A DNA stretch of 64,000 bases from Palleronia marisminoris (GTDB taxonomy: Bacteria > Pseudomonadota > Alphaproteobacteria > Rhodobacterales > Rhodobacteraceae). Under the pieces are notes generated by a model that saw only the letters and a list, made by a program, of their open reading frames with translations, was not told the DNA's origin and ran no database searches. Shown one piece after another: positions 20,286 through 28,429 of the stretch. The stretch is from the NCBI RefSeq assembly GCF_900172315.1, contig NZ_FWFV01000001.1, positions 372,001 to 436,000 on the forward strand, written 5' to 3'. Made by a program: the position numbers and the translations under genes. Each line of letters starts with the position of its first letter. The first letter of the stretch is position 1.

Positions 20286-20360
20286 GGCCCGTTCGTCTAT
20301 CGGTTAGGACGCCAGGTTTTCAACCTGGAAAGAGGGGTTCGATTCCCCTACGGGCTGCCA
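20286..20360 (+). tRNA. tRNA-Glu (anticodon TTC)
   Basis: The sequence folds as a cloverleaf. The acceptor is GGCCCGT/ACGGGCT with a G-U first pair. The anticodon stem CCAGG/CCTGG encloses TTTTCAA (anticodon TTC), and the T arm is GAGGGGTTCGATTCCCCTA. CCA is encoded. It reads GAA/GAG codons. Confidence 0.97.
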
Positions 20361-20440
20361 TTTTTCTGTCGCTTCCCCAGATTTAAGACTCGTGATGCCG
20401 CCAATGCGCTCGGCTCACGCGAAGCCGCTGCACCGCGCTC

Positions 20441-20477
20441 AAAGAAAAAGGCCGCGCCCCTTTCGGAGCGCGGCCTT
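20441..20477 (-). terminator. Rho-independent terminator of carD
   Basis: On the minus strand AAGGCCGCGC/GCGCGGCCTT (20468-20477 with 20448-20457) forms a 10-bp stem followed by TTTCTTT. It begins about 23 bases after the carD stop. Confidence 0.85.
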
Positions 20478-20499
20478 CGATTTCCCACGGACGATCGGT

Positions 20500-21018
20500 T
20501 CAGGCGGCGGCGGCCTTGCGCTCTTCGAGAACCGAGTCGACCTGGCGCTGCGCGGCACCCTCGTCATCCCCGGACACGGCCGCGATCTCGCGAACCAGAC
20601 GCTCGAGTGCGGCCTCGTAGAGCTGACGCTCCGAATACGACTGCTCGCGTTGATCATCGGTGCGATGCAGGTCGCGCACCACCTCGGCGATCGCGATCAG
20701 GTCGCCCGAGTTGATCTTCTGTTCGTATTCCTGCGCGCGGCGGGACCACATGGCCTTCTTGACCTTGGCCTTGCCCTTCAGCACCCCCATCGCCTTCGTG
20801 ACGACATCGGGCGACGAAAGTTGACGCATCCCGACCTCGGACGCCTTGTGCGTCGGAACGCGCAGCGTCATCTTGTCCTTCTCGAACGAGATCACGAACA
20901 GCTCGAGCTCGAGCCCGGCGATCTCTTGTTTCTCAATCGAGAGGATCTGACCCACGCCGTGGGCGGGATAGACGACGTAGTCGTTCGGACGGAATTCCGG
21001 CTTCTTCGATTTGCTCAT
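20500..21018 (-). CDS. carD: CarD-family transcriptional regulator
   Basis: This 172-residue protein has an N-terminal CarD/TRCF RNA-polymerase-interacting domain (FRPNDYVVYPAHGVGQI then LRVPTHKA). A C-terminal helical DNA-binding part follows, with AMWSRRAQEYEQKINSGDLIAIAEVVRDL and YEAALERLVREIA. CarD binds the RNA polymerase beta subunit and stabilises open complexes at promoters with weak -10 extensions. Alphaproteobacterial CarD affects most housekeeping promoters. The ATG is well placed and a terminator follows. The candidate promoter is at 21133-21161. Confidence 0.95.
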   Translation of the reverse strand: MSKSKKPEFRPNDYVVYPAHGVGQILSIEKQEIAGLELELFVISFEKDKMTLRVPTHKASEVGMRQLSSPDVVTKAMGVLKGKAKVKKAMWSRRAQEYEQKINSGDLIAIAEVVRDLHRTDDQREQSYSERQLYEAALERLVREIAAVSGDDEGAAQRQVDSVLEERKAAAA

Positions 21019-21132
21019 GGCAGACAGTGTTCCTTCTCAGGCCCCGGGGCTCAGCCGCGCGAAAGCGCCGGGAACACAAACATATCCCGCCGCTCGGACG
21101 CATCCGCGCCCGATTTCGCTGCTGTGAGGGAC

Positions 21133-21161
21133 ACCATAGCACAAAAATCAGGCCTCCGCCA
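21133..21161 (-). promoter_or_regulatory. Candidate promoter of carD
   Basis: On the minus strand a good TATGGT -10 (21133-21138) lies 17 bases after a weak TGGCGG -35 (21156-21161), downstream of the fdxA stop. Confidence 0.4.
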
Positions 21162-21192
21162 GCGGGGTCCGCTGCCGCTTCGTGCGACGCGC

Positions 21193-21528
21193 TCAGCCGC
21201 CCTCGCCGGGCGCCTCCGAGAAGAGATCCATCTTGCCTTCCTTGCCATCCATCTCTTCGGCATCGGGCAGCGGGTCCTTCTTGGTGACGATCACGGGCCA
21301 CATCTCGGAGTATTTCCGATTGAACTCGACCCATTTCTCCGCCTCGGGATCGGTATCGGGGCGGATCGCGTCGGCCGGGCATTCAGGCTCGCAGACGCCG
21401 CAATCGATGCATTCGTCCGGGTGGATCACCAGCATGTTCTCGCCCTCGTAGAAGCAGTCCACGGGGCAGACTTCCACGCAATCGGTGTACTTGCAGGCGA
21501 TGCAGTTGTCGTTGACGATGTATGTCAT
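21193..21528 (-). CDS. fdxA: Seven-iron ferredoxin (3Fe-4S/4Fe-4S)
   Basis: This 111-residue ferredoxin matches the FdxA type. The N-terminal cysteines 9, 12(?), 17, 21 and 25 ([17 protein letters not shown]) and 40, 43, 46 and 50 ([12 protein letters not shown]) ligate a 3Fe-4S and a 4Fe-4S cluster. An acidic C-terminal extension ([12 protein letters not shown], then a Lys/Asp-rich tail) is usual for the family. It is a soluble low-potential electron carrier; the partner reductase is not identifiable here. It lies between carD and the S4-domain gene on the same strand and may be co-transcribed with them. Confidence 0.96.
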   Translation of the reverse strand: MTYIVNDNCIACKYTDCVEVCPVDCFYEGENMLVIHPDECIDCGVCEPECPADAIRPDTDPEAEKWVEFNRKYSEMWPVIVTKKDPLPDAEEMDGKEGKMDLFSEAPGEGG

Positions 21529-21613
21529 GATGGGTCCCGTATCGGAATCGTCGCGGGCATAGACCTTTGCCGCCCGAGGTTCAAGCGGCGGCCCGTCCTA
21601 ATCGAGCCCCGGC

Positions 21614-21991
21614 CTAGTCTGCCTCGTGCCACCCGGCGTCACGGTCGAGCACGCGGCGTGCCTTCTTGGTAGGGCGCCCGCCCGGTTCGGCGCGCGGGGC
21701 CGTCTGGTCGCGGGGCGCGGGCGGCGGAGAGCGATCCTCGTAAAGCGCCTGCGCCTCGCTGGCGGGACCGCGCCTTTCGCCAGGAGCGCGCACCATCACC
21801 ACCCGGACGTTGTGCCCCTGCGTAAAGGTCAGTGTGTCGCCGACCCGCACGCTGGCCGAGGGCTTCGAGACCCGCTGGCCATTTACCCGGATGCCGCCAT
21901 CCGTCACGACCTTCGCGGCAAGGCTGCGCGTCTTGAAGAAACGCGCGAAGAACAGCCATTTGTCGAGCCGGATGGCAGACGCGGCCTCCAC
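21614..21991 (-). CDS. S4-domain RNA-binding protein (Hsp15-like)
   Basis: This 125-residue protein starts with an S4 domain (residues 8-60: IRLDKWLFFARFFKTRSLAAKVVTDG, then IRVNGQRVSKPSASVRVGD). A basic, Pro/Arg-rich tail follows (KKARRVLDRD). Hsp15/HslR relatives bind the 50S subunit with a stalled nascent chain. The start is a GTG that directly follows the TGA of the helicase gene (TGAGTG), so translation is probably coupled. The pairing of Suv3-like helicase, S4 protein and ferredoxin is a recurrent alphaproteobacterial arrangement as far as I recall. Confidence 0.88.
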   Translation of the reverse strand: MEAASAIRLDKWLFFARFFKTRSLAAKVVTDGGIRVNGQRVSKPSASVRVGDTLTFTQGHNVRVVMVRAPGERRGPASEAQALYEDRSPPPAPRDQTAPRAEPGGRPTKKARRVLDRDAGWHEAD

Positions 21992-24991
21992 TCAGTTCTT
22001 GCCCTTCAGCCCCATGAGTGCCTCGGCAAACGGGTTCGAAGGGTCGATCGGCTTTTCCCTGCGGGGCGGGCGCGCCTCGGTCTTCTGCGGCTTGTCGCCC
22101 TTCGGACCCTTTTTACCCTTGTTGCCGCCCGGCTTGCCCTTGGGGCGCGCCTGCTGGCCACGCTCGTCGGTGCCGCGCGGGCGGTTGCCGCGGCGCTCGC
22201 CCCGACCGCCCCAGGTGAAGGTGTAGAACACCTCGGTCTCGTCCGTTTGAGCGGCGGGGGACGCAGCCTCGTCCGTGACAGCAGCGACGTCGGCGTTCTC
22301 GGGGGCATCGGACGACCCTTCGGGCTCGGCCATCACCGGTTCCGCCTCGTCCGGCTGCGCGGTCGAAAGAGCCTCGTCCGTTACCGCAGCGACATCGGCG
22401 TCCTGAGGGGACTCCTCGGCCGTCGGCACCGTGCCCGGACCGCCCGGCGCGGGCGGCACTTCCGACGGCGGCTGCGCCGGCCCTTCGGGAGGGACGTCCA
22501 TCGGCCGCTCGGGTGGGCTCGACGGCGGGGTCTCATCCGGGGCCGGGTCTGGTACGGGAGTCGGCTCTACCGGGGGCTGCTCCTTGGGATCGGCGCTGGC
22601 GGGCGGAGTGTCCTTCGGGCCGGCGACCTTTACCCGCTCGCCCCGCTCGGACTTGTAGCCCAGCCCTTCCATCAGCTTCGAGAACTGCTCGAGCGTCATC
22701 CCGGTGATCGACAGCATGTCCTGTGACGCCTCGAACCCGGCACGGGAATCCTTGGCACGCAACAGGTCGGCCAGCCGTTCGAGCATGTCGATGCGGATCG
22801 CACGCTCGCCTGCAAGCCGATAGCCCGCCATGGTGTAGGTGCCGGCCGGAACATCCTGAACCGCGGGAATGGTGACCAGGCCCGGTGGCGGGCTTTCGGG
22901 AAATTCGTCGAAGCCCTGGTGGAGCGACCACAGCACCAGCCGCAGCCGCGTCGGCGCGGGCTTGAGCAGCGCGGGAAGGAAGACGGTGAACTGGCCGAAA
23001 CGCACGCCGTGCTTGCGCAGTTGACCGCGGGCGGCCTGGTCGAGATCCTTGACCTCGTTCGCCACCTCGCCGCGCGTGATCACGCCCATGGTCTCGATCA
23101 GGCGGTAGGCGAAGCCCTTGGCAAGACCTTCCAGCGCCTCGTCCCGCTGCATCGCCAGGAGCGGCTCGAACTGTGCGGCAATCTTGCGGTCGATGAAATG
23201 CTGCAGGCGCCGCTCGACCTTCTGCTGCACCTCCGGGCCGGCCTCGTCGTCCACGAAGGCCAGCGCGCGCGGCTTCAGCGGATCGTCGCCCTTCGTCAGG
23301 CGACCCACGGCGTCAGAGCCCCACATCAGGCCGCCCTGCTCGGTGAAGTCGAGCTCGGAATCGGGCGCGTTGTAGAACCGATCCGCCCGCAGGTGGAACT
23401 GGGGCGCCAGCGCGGCGGCGCTGGCCTGCCGGAGCGTCTTGGCTTCGTCGGGGCTGCCCGCCTTGTCCTGGCGGAAACGGAATCCCTCGATCCGACCCAC
23501 ATACTGACCTTCGACGGTCACCTCGCCCTTGTCGTTCACTTCGGCCACCATGGCCTCCTTCTGCTTGAGCCGCCGCAGGAGAACACTCGTGCGCCGGTCC
23601 ACGAATCTTTGCGTCAGCGCCTCGTGCAGGGCGTCCGACAGTCGATCTTCTACCGCGCGGGTGGCTTCGCGCCAATGGCGCTCGTCATCCACCCAGCCCT
23701 TCCTCTGTGCAACATACGTCCAAGTGCGGATATACGCCAAGCGTTTCGACAACGCGTCGATATCTCCGTCGGTTCGATCGATCCGCTTGACCTGCCGCGC
23801 CATCCAATCATCCGGGACCCGGCCAAATTCGTGCAGGAAACCGTAGATTGTCTCGAGAAGACCGGCATGTTCGGACGCGCTGATCCCGCGGAAATCGGGG
23901 ATCCGGCACACGTCCCACAACAGTCTCACGGCAGGCGCATCACGGCATGCCTGCGCCACATCGGGCAACGCCGACAGGGTCTTGAGCGCGGACAGGTCGT
24001 CCGCCTCGCGCGCCCGCTGCAATCGTTGGTGGTCGGACCGTTGCTCGAGAGAGGCGATCAGCGCGTCGGGCGTCCCGAAGTTCAAACGCGCGTTGCGCCA
24101 TTGCAGAAGCTTGATCGGGGCGAACCGGTGGTCGCAGATCGCCTCGGCCACGTCATCTTCGAGCGGTGGCGCCTCGCCCGTCACGCCGAAGGTGCCGTCG
24201 TTCTGATAGCGCCCTGCCCGCCCGGCGATCTGGGCAAGCTCGTTAGGTTGCAGGTCGCGCATCCGTCGCCCGTCGAACTTGCGCGTCGCCGAGAACGCGA
24301 CGTGGTCGATGTCGAGGTTCAGCCCCATCCCGATCGCATCCGTCGCGACGAGGTAGTCGACATCGCCGTTCTGGTACATCTCGACCTGCGCGTTCCGCGT
24401 CCGCGGGCTGAGCGCGCCCATGACGACGGCAGCACCGCCCTTCTGGCGGCGCAGAAGCTCGGCAATGGCATAGACGTTGTCGACCGAGAACCCGACGATG
24501 GCCGAGCGCGGCTTCATCCGGCTGATCTTGCGGCTGCCGGTGTAAAGCAGGGTCGAGAACCGCTCGCGCCTGATGAAGAACGCTTCGGGAACAAGCTCGG
24601 CGATTGCGCCGCGCATCGTCTCGGCGCCCAGGAACAGCGTCTCGTGCGTCCCCCGGGCGCGCAGGAGGCGATCGGTGAAGACATGGCCGCGCTCGGGGTC
24701 GGCGCAGAGTTGGATCTCGTCGATGGCAAGGAAATCGGTGCCCATCGCCTCGGGCATCGCCTCGACCGTGCACACCCAATATTGCGTCCGCTCGGGCACG
24801 ATGCGTTCTTCGCCCGTGACCAGCGCCACCACCGACGGACCGCGCAGGCCGACGAGCTTGTCGTAGACCTCGCGCGCGAGAAGGCGCAGCGGCAGGCCGA
24901 TGATGCCGGAGCGATAGCCCAGCATCCGTTCGATCGCGTAATGCGTCTTGCCGGTATTGGTGGGGCCAAGGACCGCCGTAATCCGTCCCAT
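21992..24991 (-). CDS. Suv3-like RNA helicase with long disordered C-terminus
   Basis: This 999-residue superfamily-2 helicase is related to mitochondrial SUV3. Walker A is GPTNTGKTHY at 9-18, the DExH-type box is DEIQ at 91-94, and there is VVMGALSPRTRNAQV. Motif VI is AQIAGRAGRYQNDGTFG. A Suv3 C-terminal region follows (AYIRTWTYVA, WRNARLNF). The last 200 residues are Pro/Glu-rich and end in a Lys/Gly-rich RNA-binding-like tail. The segment DADVAAVTDEA/NADVAAVTDEA occurs twice in this tail. The expected role is ATP-driven unwinding of structured RNA; partners in this group are not established. Confidence 0.9.
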   Translation of the reverse strand: MGRITAVLGPTNTGKTHYAIERMLGYRSGIIGLPLRLLAREVYDKLVGLRGPSVVALVTGEERIVPERTQYWVCTVEAMPEAMGTDFLAIDEIQLCADPERGHVFTDRLLRARGTHETLFLGAETMRGAIAELVPEAFFIRRERFSTLLYTGSRKISRMKPRSAIVGFSVDNVYAIAELLRRQKGGAAVVMGALSPRTRNAQVEMYQNGDVDYLVATDAIGMGLNLDIDHVAFSATRKFDGRRMRDLQPNELAQIAGRAGRYQNDGTFGVTGEAPPLEDDVAEAICDHRFAPIKLLQWRNARLNFGTPDALIASLEQRSDHQRLQRAREADDLSALKTLSALPDVAQACRDAPAVRLLWDVCRIPDFRGISASEHAGLLETIYGFLHEFGRVPDDWMARQVKRIDRTDGDIDALSKRLAYIRTWTYVAQRKGWVDDERHWREATRAVEDRLSDALHEALTQRFVDRRTSVLLRRLKQKEAMVAEVNDKGEVTVEGQYVGRIEGFRFRQDKAGSPDEAKTLRQASAAALAPQFHLRADRFYNAPDSELDFTEQGGLMWGSDAVGRLTKGDDPLKPRALAFVDDEAGPEVQQKVERRLQHFIDRKIAAQFEPLLAMQRDEALEGLAKGFAYRLIETMGVITRGEVANEVKDLDQAARGQLRKHGVRFGQFTVFLPALLKPAPTRLRLVLWSLHQGFDEFPESPPPGLVTIPAVQDVPAGTYTMAGYRLAGERAIRIDMLERLADLLRAKDSRAGFEASQDMLSITGMTLEQFSKLMEGLGYKSERGERVKVAGPKDTPPASADPKEQPPVEPTPVPDPAPDETPPSSPPERPMDVPPEGPAQPPSEVPPAPGGPGTVPTAEESPQDADVAAVTDEALSTAQPDEAEPVMAEPEGSSDAPENADVAAVTDEAASPAAQTDETEVFYTFTWGGRGERRGNRPRGTDERGQQARPKGKPGGNKGKKGPKGDKPQKTEARPPRREKPIDPSNPFAEALMGLKGKN

Positions 24992-25089
24992 TGCGTCCTC
25001 TTGCTCGCCCGCCCCTTAAGTGAGGTCCTTGGCGGCGAAGGACAAGCCCTGCTTGTACCGCCGCCCCGAAAGGGACGGCGGCACGGGGC

Positions 25090-25314
25090 TCATTCCATGC
25101 GCGCGGCGTCGTTGCGCACGATCTGGATCCGCTCGATCTTCGGGCTGTTGTCCTCGCTCGGCTTCGGAGTCAGGACGACCGGTCGGAGAACTGGCGTCAG
25201 GTCCCGGATGATCCCGAAGCCCAGCCCGTCCTCGTGCGACGCAGGCTCGGCCCGCGCCTGTCCGACCGCAAGAAAGCCAAGCGCGGCAAGGCCCGCAAGT
25301 CGTGTAAGTTTCAT
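25090..25314 (-). CDS. Small secreted protein of unknown function
   Basis: The last 74 codons of a longer open frame look real. ATG 25314 follows GAGG by six bases. Residues 1-22 are a signal peptide (KLTRLAGLAALGFLAVGQARA), and the mature part is short and hydrophilic with KIERIQIVRNDAARME at the end. I do not recognise it. It lies between the TPR gene and the helicase gene on the same strand. Confidence 0.6.
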   Translation of the reverse strand: MKLTRLAGLAALGFLAVGQARAEPASHEDGLGFGIIRDLTPVLRPVVLTPKPSEDNSPKIERIQIVRNDAARME

Positions 25315-25444
25315 GATTGCCTCGATCTGCTCTGCCCGCGTCTTTGCGCGCGGGTCCGGCCTGAAGAGAGCACAGTTTCGCCCCGTTGTCAGGGGCCGTC
25401 TCGGGGAGCGAATCACCCGTTGCACGAAAGCGACGGCCAAGCCG

Positions 25445-26002
25445 TCAGAGCGTGCGACCCTCGACCGACCGCTCCAGTTGCGGAACGACGGCTTCGACCT
25501 GCGGGCTCGAGGGGTAGAGCTCTTCGACCTCACGCCATGCCTCGAGCGCGGCCTCGTCCGCGCCAAGGTCCATCAGGATCACCGCCAGCCCGGTCAGCGC
25601 GCCGAAGTGGCGCGGGTTCAGCGCGAGCGTCTGCTGAAGGTCTGCCAGGGCCGGGCCGAACTGTCCTTCCTGGAAATACGCGGTGGCGCGGGCGTTGTAG
25701 GCTTCGGCAAACCCGGGCGCATGGTCGATCAGGGCCGTGAAGTGGCCGATGGCCTCGTGCGTTTCGCCCGCGTCCAGCGCCGCGCGGCCTCGTTCCAGCA
25801 AGAGGTCCATCGCCGGAGAGCCTGATTTCGACCATTCCGAGATGATCTTGCCCGCGATTTGCTGGGCATCGGTCCCGTCGGCGCGTTGCAGCGCCGCGAA
25901 CAGATCGTCCAGCCGCCCGTCATCCGCCTGAGCCAGCGCGGACCCGGCAGTCAGCAGCAGTGCCGCAACGGCAGATTTGAGATTGCGAAGGTGGAACATC
26001 AT
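25445..26002 (-). CDS. Periplasmic tetratricopeptide-repeat protein
   Basis: This 185-residue protein has an N-terminal signal peptide (LKSAVAALLLTAGSALAQA). About three TPR units follow: MDLLLERGRAALDAGETHEAIGHF; HAPGFAEAYNARATAYFQEGQFGPALADL; and LNPRHFGALTGLAVILMDLGADEAALEAW. TPR proteins of this kind scaffold envelope complexes; the partner is unknown. Two adjacent ATG codons (26002, 25999) can start it, and the leader has no clear Shine-Dalgarno. It is divergent from the SCP2 gene with 73 bases between. Confidence 0.88.
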   Translation of the reverse strand: MMFHLRNLKSAVAALLLTAGSALAQADDGRLDDLFAALQRADGTDAQQIAGKIISEWSKSGSPAMDLLLERGRAALDAGETHEAIGHFTALIDHAPGFAEAYNARATAYFQEGQFGPALADLQQTLALNPRHFGALTGLAVILMDLGADEAALEAWREVEELYPSSPQVEAVVPQLERSVEGRTL

Positions 26003-26075
26003 ATCGAAGGTGAGCGTAACCGATTGCCGGCGGATGTCACGTCCCGGCCGAAACACGAATGCAGGAGCACGACCC

Positions 26076-26360
26076 ATGAGCGAGATGATCGACCAGGCGG
26101 TGAAAGAGCTGAACCAGAAAACCGGCGGCAGCTTCGACGGCTCGGCCAAGTTCGTGGTCGAGGACGAGGGCACCATCATGCTCGACGGTGAAGGCGCCCG
26201 CGCCGCCGACGAGGAGTCCGAGGTCACCCTGACGGCCGACGCCGACACGTTCCGCGAGATCTTCGAGGGCGAGCTCGACCCCACCGCCGCCTTCATGTCC
26301 GGCCGGCTGAAGATCGACGGCGACATGAGCCAGGCCATGAAGCTCGCCTCCGCTCTCTGA
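26076..26360 (+). CDS. SCP2 sterol-carrier-domain protein
   Basis: This 94-residue protein is a single SCP2 domain with GSAKFVVEDEGTIMLDG, VTLTADADTFREIFEGELDPTAAFMSGRLKIDGDMSQAMKLAS. SCP2 folds bind acyl chains or other lipids in a hydrophobic tunnel. AGGAG about nine bases upstream supports the ATG at 26076 over the longer frame. Its TGA is immediately followed by the GTG of a lipase-like gene, so the two are probably made together. That suggests a role in handling a membrane lipid or its breakdown product. Confidence 0.9.
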   Translation: MSEMIDQAVKELNQKTGGSFDGSAKFVVEDEGTIMLDGEGARAADEESEVTLTADADTFREIFEGELDPTAAFMSGRLKIDGDMSQAMKLASAL

Positions 26361-27302
26361 GTGCAAGAGGCCCCCTTTCATAACGACGTCGCAGGCGGTC
26401 CGGATACTGTTCGGGCCACCTGGATCGAGGCCGAGGACGCCGTGCGGCTGCGCGTCGCGACCTGGCCGGCGCCGACCCCGCGCGGCACGGTCCTGCTGTT
26501 TCCCGGGCGCACCGAATATGTCGAGAAATACGGCCAGGTCGCCGGTGATCTGGCCGAGGCGGGGTTGACCACCGTTGCCATCGACTGGCGCGGCCAAGGC
26601 CTTTCGGACCGGCTGCTGGCCGACCGGATGCCGGGCCATGTCGGCCATTTCGACGAATACCACCGCGATCTGGCAGCGCTCGTCGCCTTCGCAACGGCCG
26701 AGGGGCTGCCGAAGCCCTGGTACCTGCTGGCCCACTCGATGGGCGGCGCGATCGGCCTGCGCGCCCTGATCGAGGGTCTGCCGGTCGAGCGTGCGGTGTT
26801 TTCGGCGCCGATGTGGGGCATCTCGCTCGCGGCGTCCTTGCGGCCCGCGGCGTGGACCCTGTCCCTCGCCGCGCGGGCAGCCGGCTTCACCGACCGTTAC
26901 GCGCCCGGCACCTCGCGCGGCGCTTACCAGAGCGACACCCCCTTCGAGGGCAACCTCCTGACCCATGACGAGGCGCAATACGCCCGCATGGCTGCGCAGA
27001 CCTCGGCCTACCCGGACCTCGCGATCGGCGGTCCCTCCCTTGGCTGGCTGGGCGCGGCGCTCGCCGAATGCCGCAAACTGTCCCGCCGCCCCTTGCCGGC
27101 CACGCCATGCGTGACCCTGCTCGGCACGGACGAGCTGATCGTCGACGCCGCTCGCATCCGAACGCGCATGGCCAAGTGGCGCAACGGCAAACTGGTGCTG
27201 ATCGAAGGCGGTCGGCACGAATGCCTGATGGAGACGCCGGAGCGGCGGGCGCGCGCCATCGCTACGGTGATGGACCACTTTCAGGTTCCGGTCACGTCGT
27301 GA
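26361..27302 (+). CDS. Alpha/beta hydrolase, lysophospholipase/monoacylglycerol-lipase type
   Basis: This 313-residue serine hydrolase has the nucleophile Ser126 in LLAHSMGGAIGLRA, an oxyanion-region LLFPGRTEYVEKYG block, TVAIDWRGQGLSDR, an acid residue in LLGTDELIVD and the catalytic His in IEGGRHECLMETPE. The pattern resembles PldB-like lysophospholipases. The GTG start directly follows the SCP2 stop (TGAGTG). No signal peptide is visible. It is convergent with the Anbu gene seven bases away. Confidence 0.87.
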   Translation: MQEAPFHNDVAGGPDTVRATWIEAEDAVRLRVATWPAPTPRGTVLLFPGRTEYVEKYGQVAGDLAEAGLTTVAIDWRGQGLSDRLLADRMPGHVGHFDEYHRDLAALVAFATAEGLPKPWYLLAHSMGGAIGLRALIEGLPVERAVFSAPMWGISLAASLRPAAWTLSLAARAAGFTDRYAPGTSRGAYQSDTPFEGNLLTHDEAQYARMAAQTSAYPDLAIGGPSLGWLGAALAECRKLSRRPLPATPCVTLLGTDELIVDAARIRTRMAKWRNGKLVLIEGGRHECLMETPERRARAIATVMDHFQVPVTS

Positions 27303-27309
27303 CGAGCGG

Positions 27310-28026
27310 CTAAATCTCGATTTCCTGGAACGCGTCGCGCAGGGCCTGGCTCCAGGCCACGCTCATCGCGCTGAACGTCTCGTCGTCGGGCTCGATCCGG
27401 CGCTGCTCCGCGATCCGCTGGGTGTCGGTCTCGATCACGCACAGGTCGAGCGGCATTCCGACGGACAGGTTCGAGCGGAGCGTCGAGTCCATCGACAGGA
27501 GAGCCGCCTTCTTCGCATCCTCGATCGAGGTTTCGGGCGTCACGACCCTGTCGAGGATCGGCTTGCCGTATTTGTGCTCGCCGATCTGAAGGTACGGGGT
27601 GTCCGCCGTCGCCTCGATGAAGTTGCCCTCGGGATATATCAGGAACAGCCGTGCCGCGCCGCCCCTGCGCTGTCCCGCGACGATGAACGACGCCCGCGCC
27701 GACTGCGACTTCGCGCCCATGCGCGAGGCCACCTGCTCGGTGACGGTGGCCAGCGTTTCGCCGACCATCTCTGCCACCTCCAGCATCGTATCGGCGGACA
27801 TGATCGACCGGGCCTCGGGGTTCGCGGTCGCCTCGTCCAGCCGCGCCATCGTGGTCTGCGTGACCGACAGCGATCCCGCGGCCATGATCACGATCGCCCG
27901 CTCGCCCTCGTCCACGAAAGTGAACATCTTGCGATAGGTGGAAATGTTGTCGACACCCGCATTCGTGCGGGTATCGGCCAGAAGAACCAGGCCAGCATCC
28001 AACAAAAGGCCCACGCAGTAAGTCAT
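27310..28026 (-). CDS. Anbu-type proteasome-related Ntn hydrolase
   Basis: This 238-residue protein begins MTYCVGLLLDAGLVLLADTR then TNAGVDNISTYRKMF, the signature of Anbu, the bacterial homologue of proteasome/HslV subunits. Thr2 becomes the N-terminal nucleophile once Met1 is removed, and Asp18 and Lys33 are the expected catalytic partners. ATG 28026 is preferred over the adjacent GTG because it leaves Thr first. Anbu is usually encoded with an alpha-E protein, a circularly permuted ATP-grasp and a transglutaminase-like protein; none of these is next to it here. Confidence 0.92.
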   Translation of the reverse strand: MTYCVGLLLDAGLVLLADTRTNAGVDNISTYRKMFTFVDEGERAIVIMAAGSLSVTQTTMARLDEATANPEARSIMSADTMLEVAEMVGETLATVTEQVASRMGAKSQSARASFIVAGQRRGGAARLFLIYPEGNFIEATADTPYLQIGEHKYGKPILDRVVTPETSIEDAKKAALLSMDSTLRSNLSVGMPLDLCVIETDTQRIAEQRRIEPDDETFSAMSVAWSQALRDAFQEIEI

Positions 28027-28259
28027 CACAATCGCCCGGATTTGGTCGCCCGGCAGAAGCTAGGGATGCAACGGCGCGGCCACAACCGGCGAAACGCCCG
28101 ATCTGCCTGTTCCCGTGCGTCCCACGTCGTCCGCCTTCGCGAATTACCATCTCGTCCCTAGGGCATAAGGGCTTGCCCTGAAGAAAAGGTGAAGAGGAGA
28201 ATGCACCGGATCGTGACGCTTGGCAGGCCCGCAATGCCTGTGCCCGTCATATTCCGCCC

Positions 28260-28283
28260 GCTACGGGCGCCGTAGGCCGTAGC
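28260..28283. repeat. Inverted repeat upstream of tpiA, first
   Basis: GCTACGG (28260-28266) pairs with CCGTAGC (28277-28283), loop 10 bases. Confidence 0.5.
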
Positions 28284-28291
28284 TGGCGGGA

Positions 28292-28315
28292 CGGCGGCGT
28301 ACTGGATCGCCGCCG
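28292..28315. repeat. Inverted repeat upstream of tpiA, second
   Basis: CGGCGGCG (28292-28299) pairs with CGCCGCCG (28308-28315), loop 8 bases. It lies nine bases after the first hairpin, and no T-run follows either one. Confidence 0.5.
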
Positions 28316-28370
28316 CCTGCACCCGTTGGCACCCTCCGCGGGCCTTCCTCGACCGCGCCGGCGATGGCTT

Positions 28371-28397
28371 TTGACACTGCGTGAAAGCCGCTACCTC
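28371..28397 (+). promoter_or_regulatory. Candidate promoter of tpiA
   Basis: A perfect TTGACA (28371-28376) is followed after 15 bases by TACCTC, about 35 bases before the tpiA ATG. The spacing is slightly short. Confidence 0.5.
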
Positions 28398-28429
28398 ACA
28401 GGGCGACGACCCATCAAGGATGCAAGCTC

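Larger units (their letters stand above)
28030..28429. other. Divergent intergenic region between Anbu gene and tpiA
   Basis: There is no credible gene in these 400 bases. The region contains two adjacent hairpins (28260-28283 and 28292-28315) and a TTGACA-led promoter for tpiA at its right end. Confidence 0.5.

Noticed and set aside
22919-25825. Plus-strand open frame of 968 codons opposite the Suv3-like helicase
   Set aside because: A high-GC antisense shadow. The helicase on the other strand has all motifs and a normal start.
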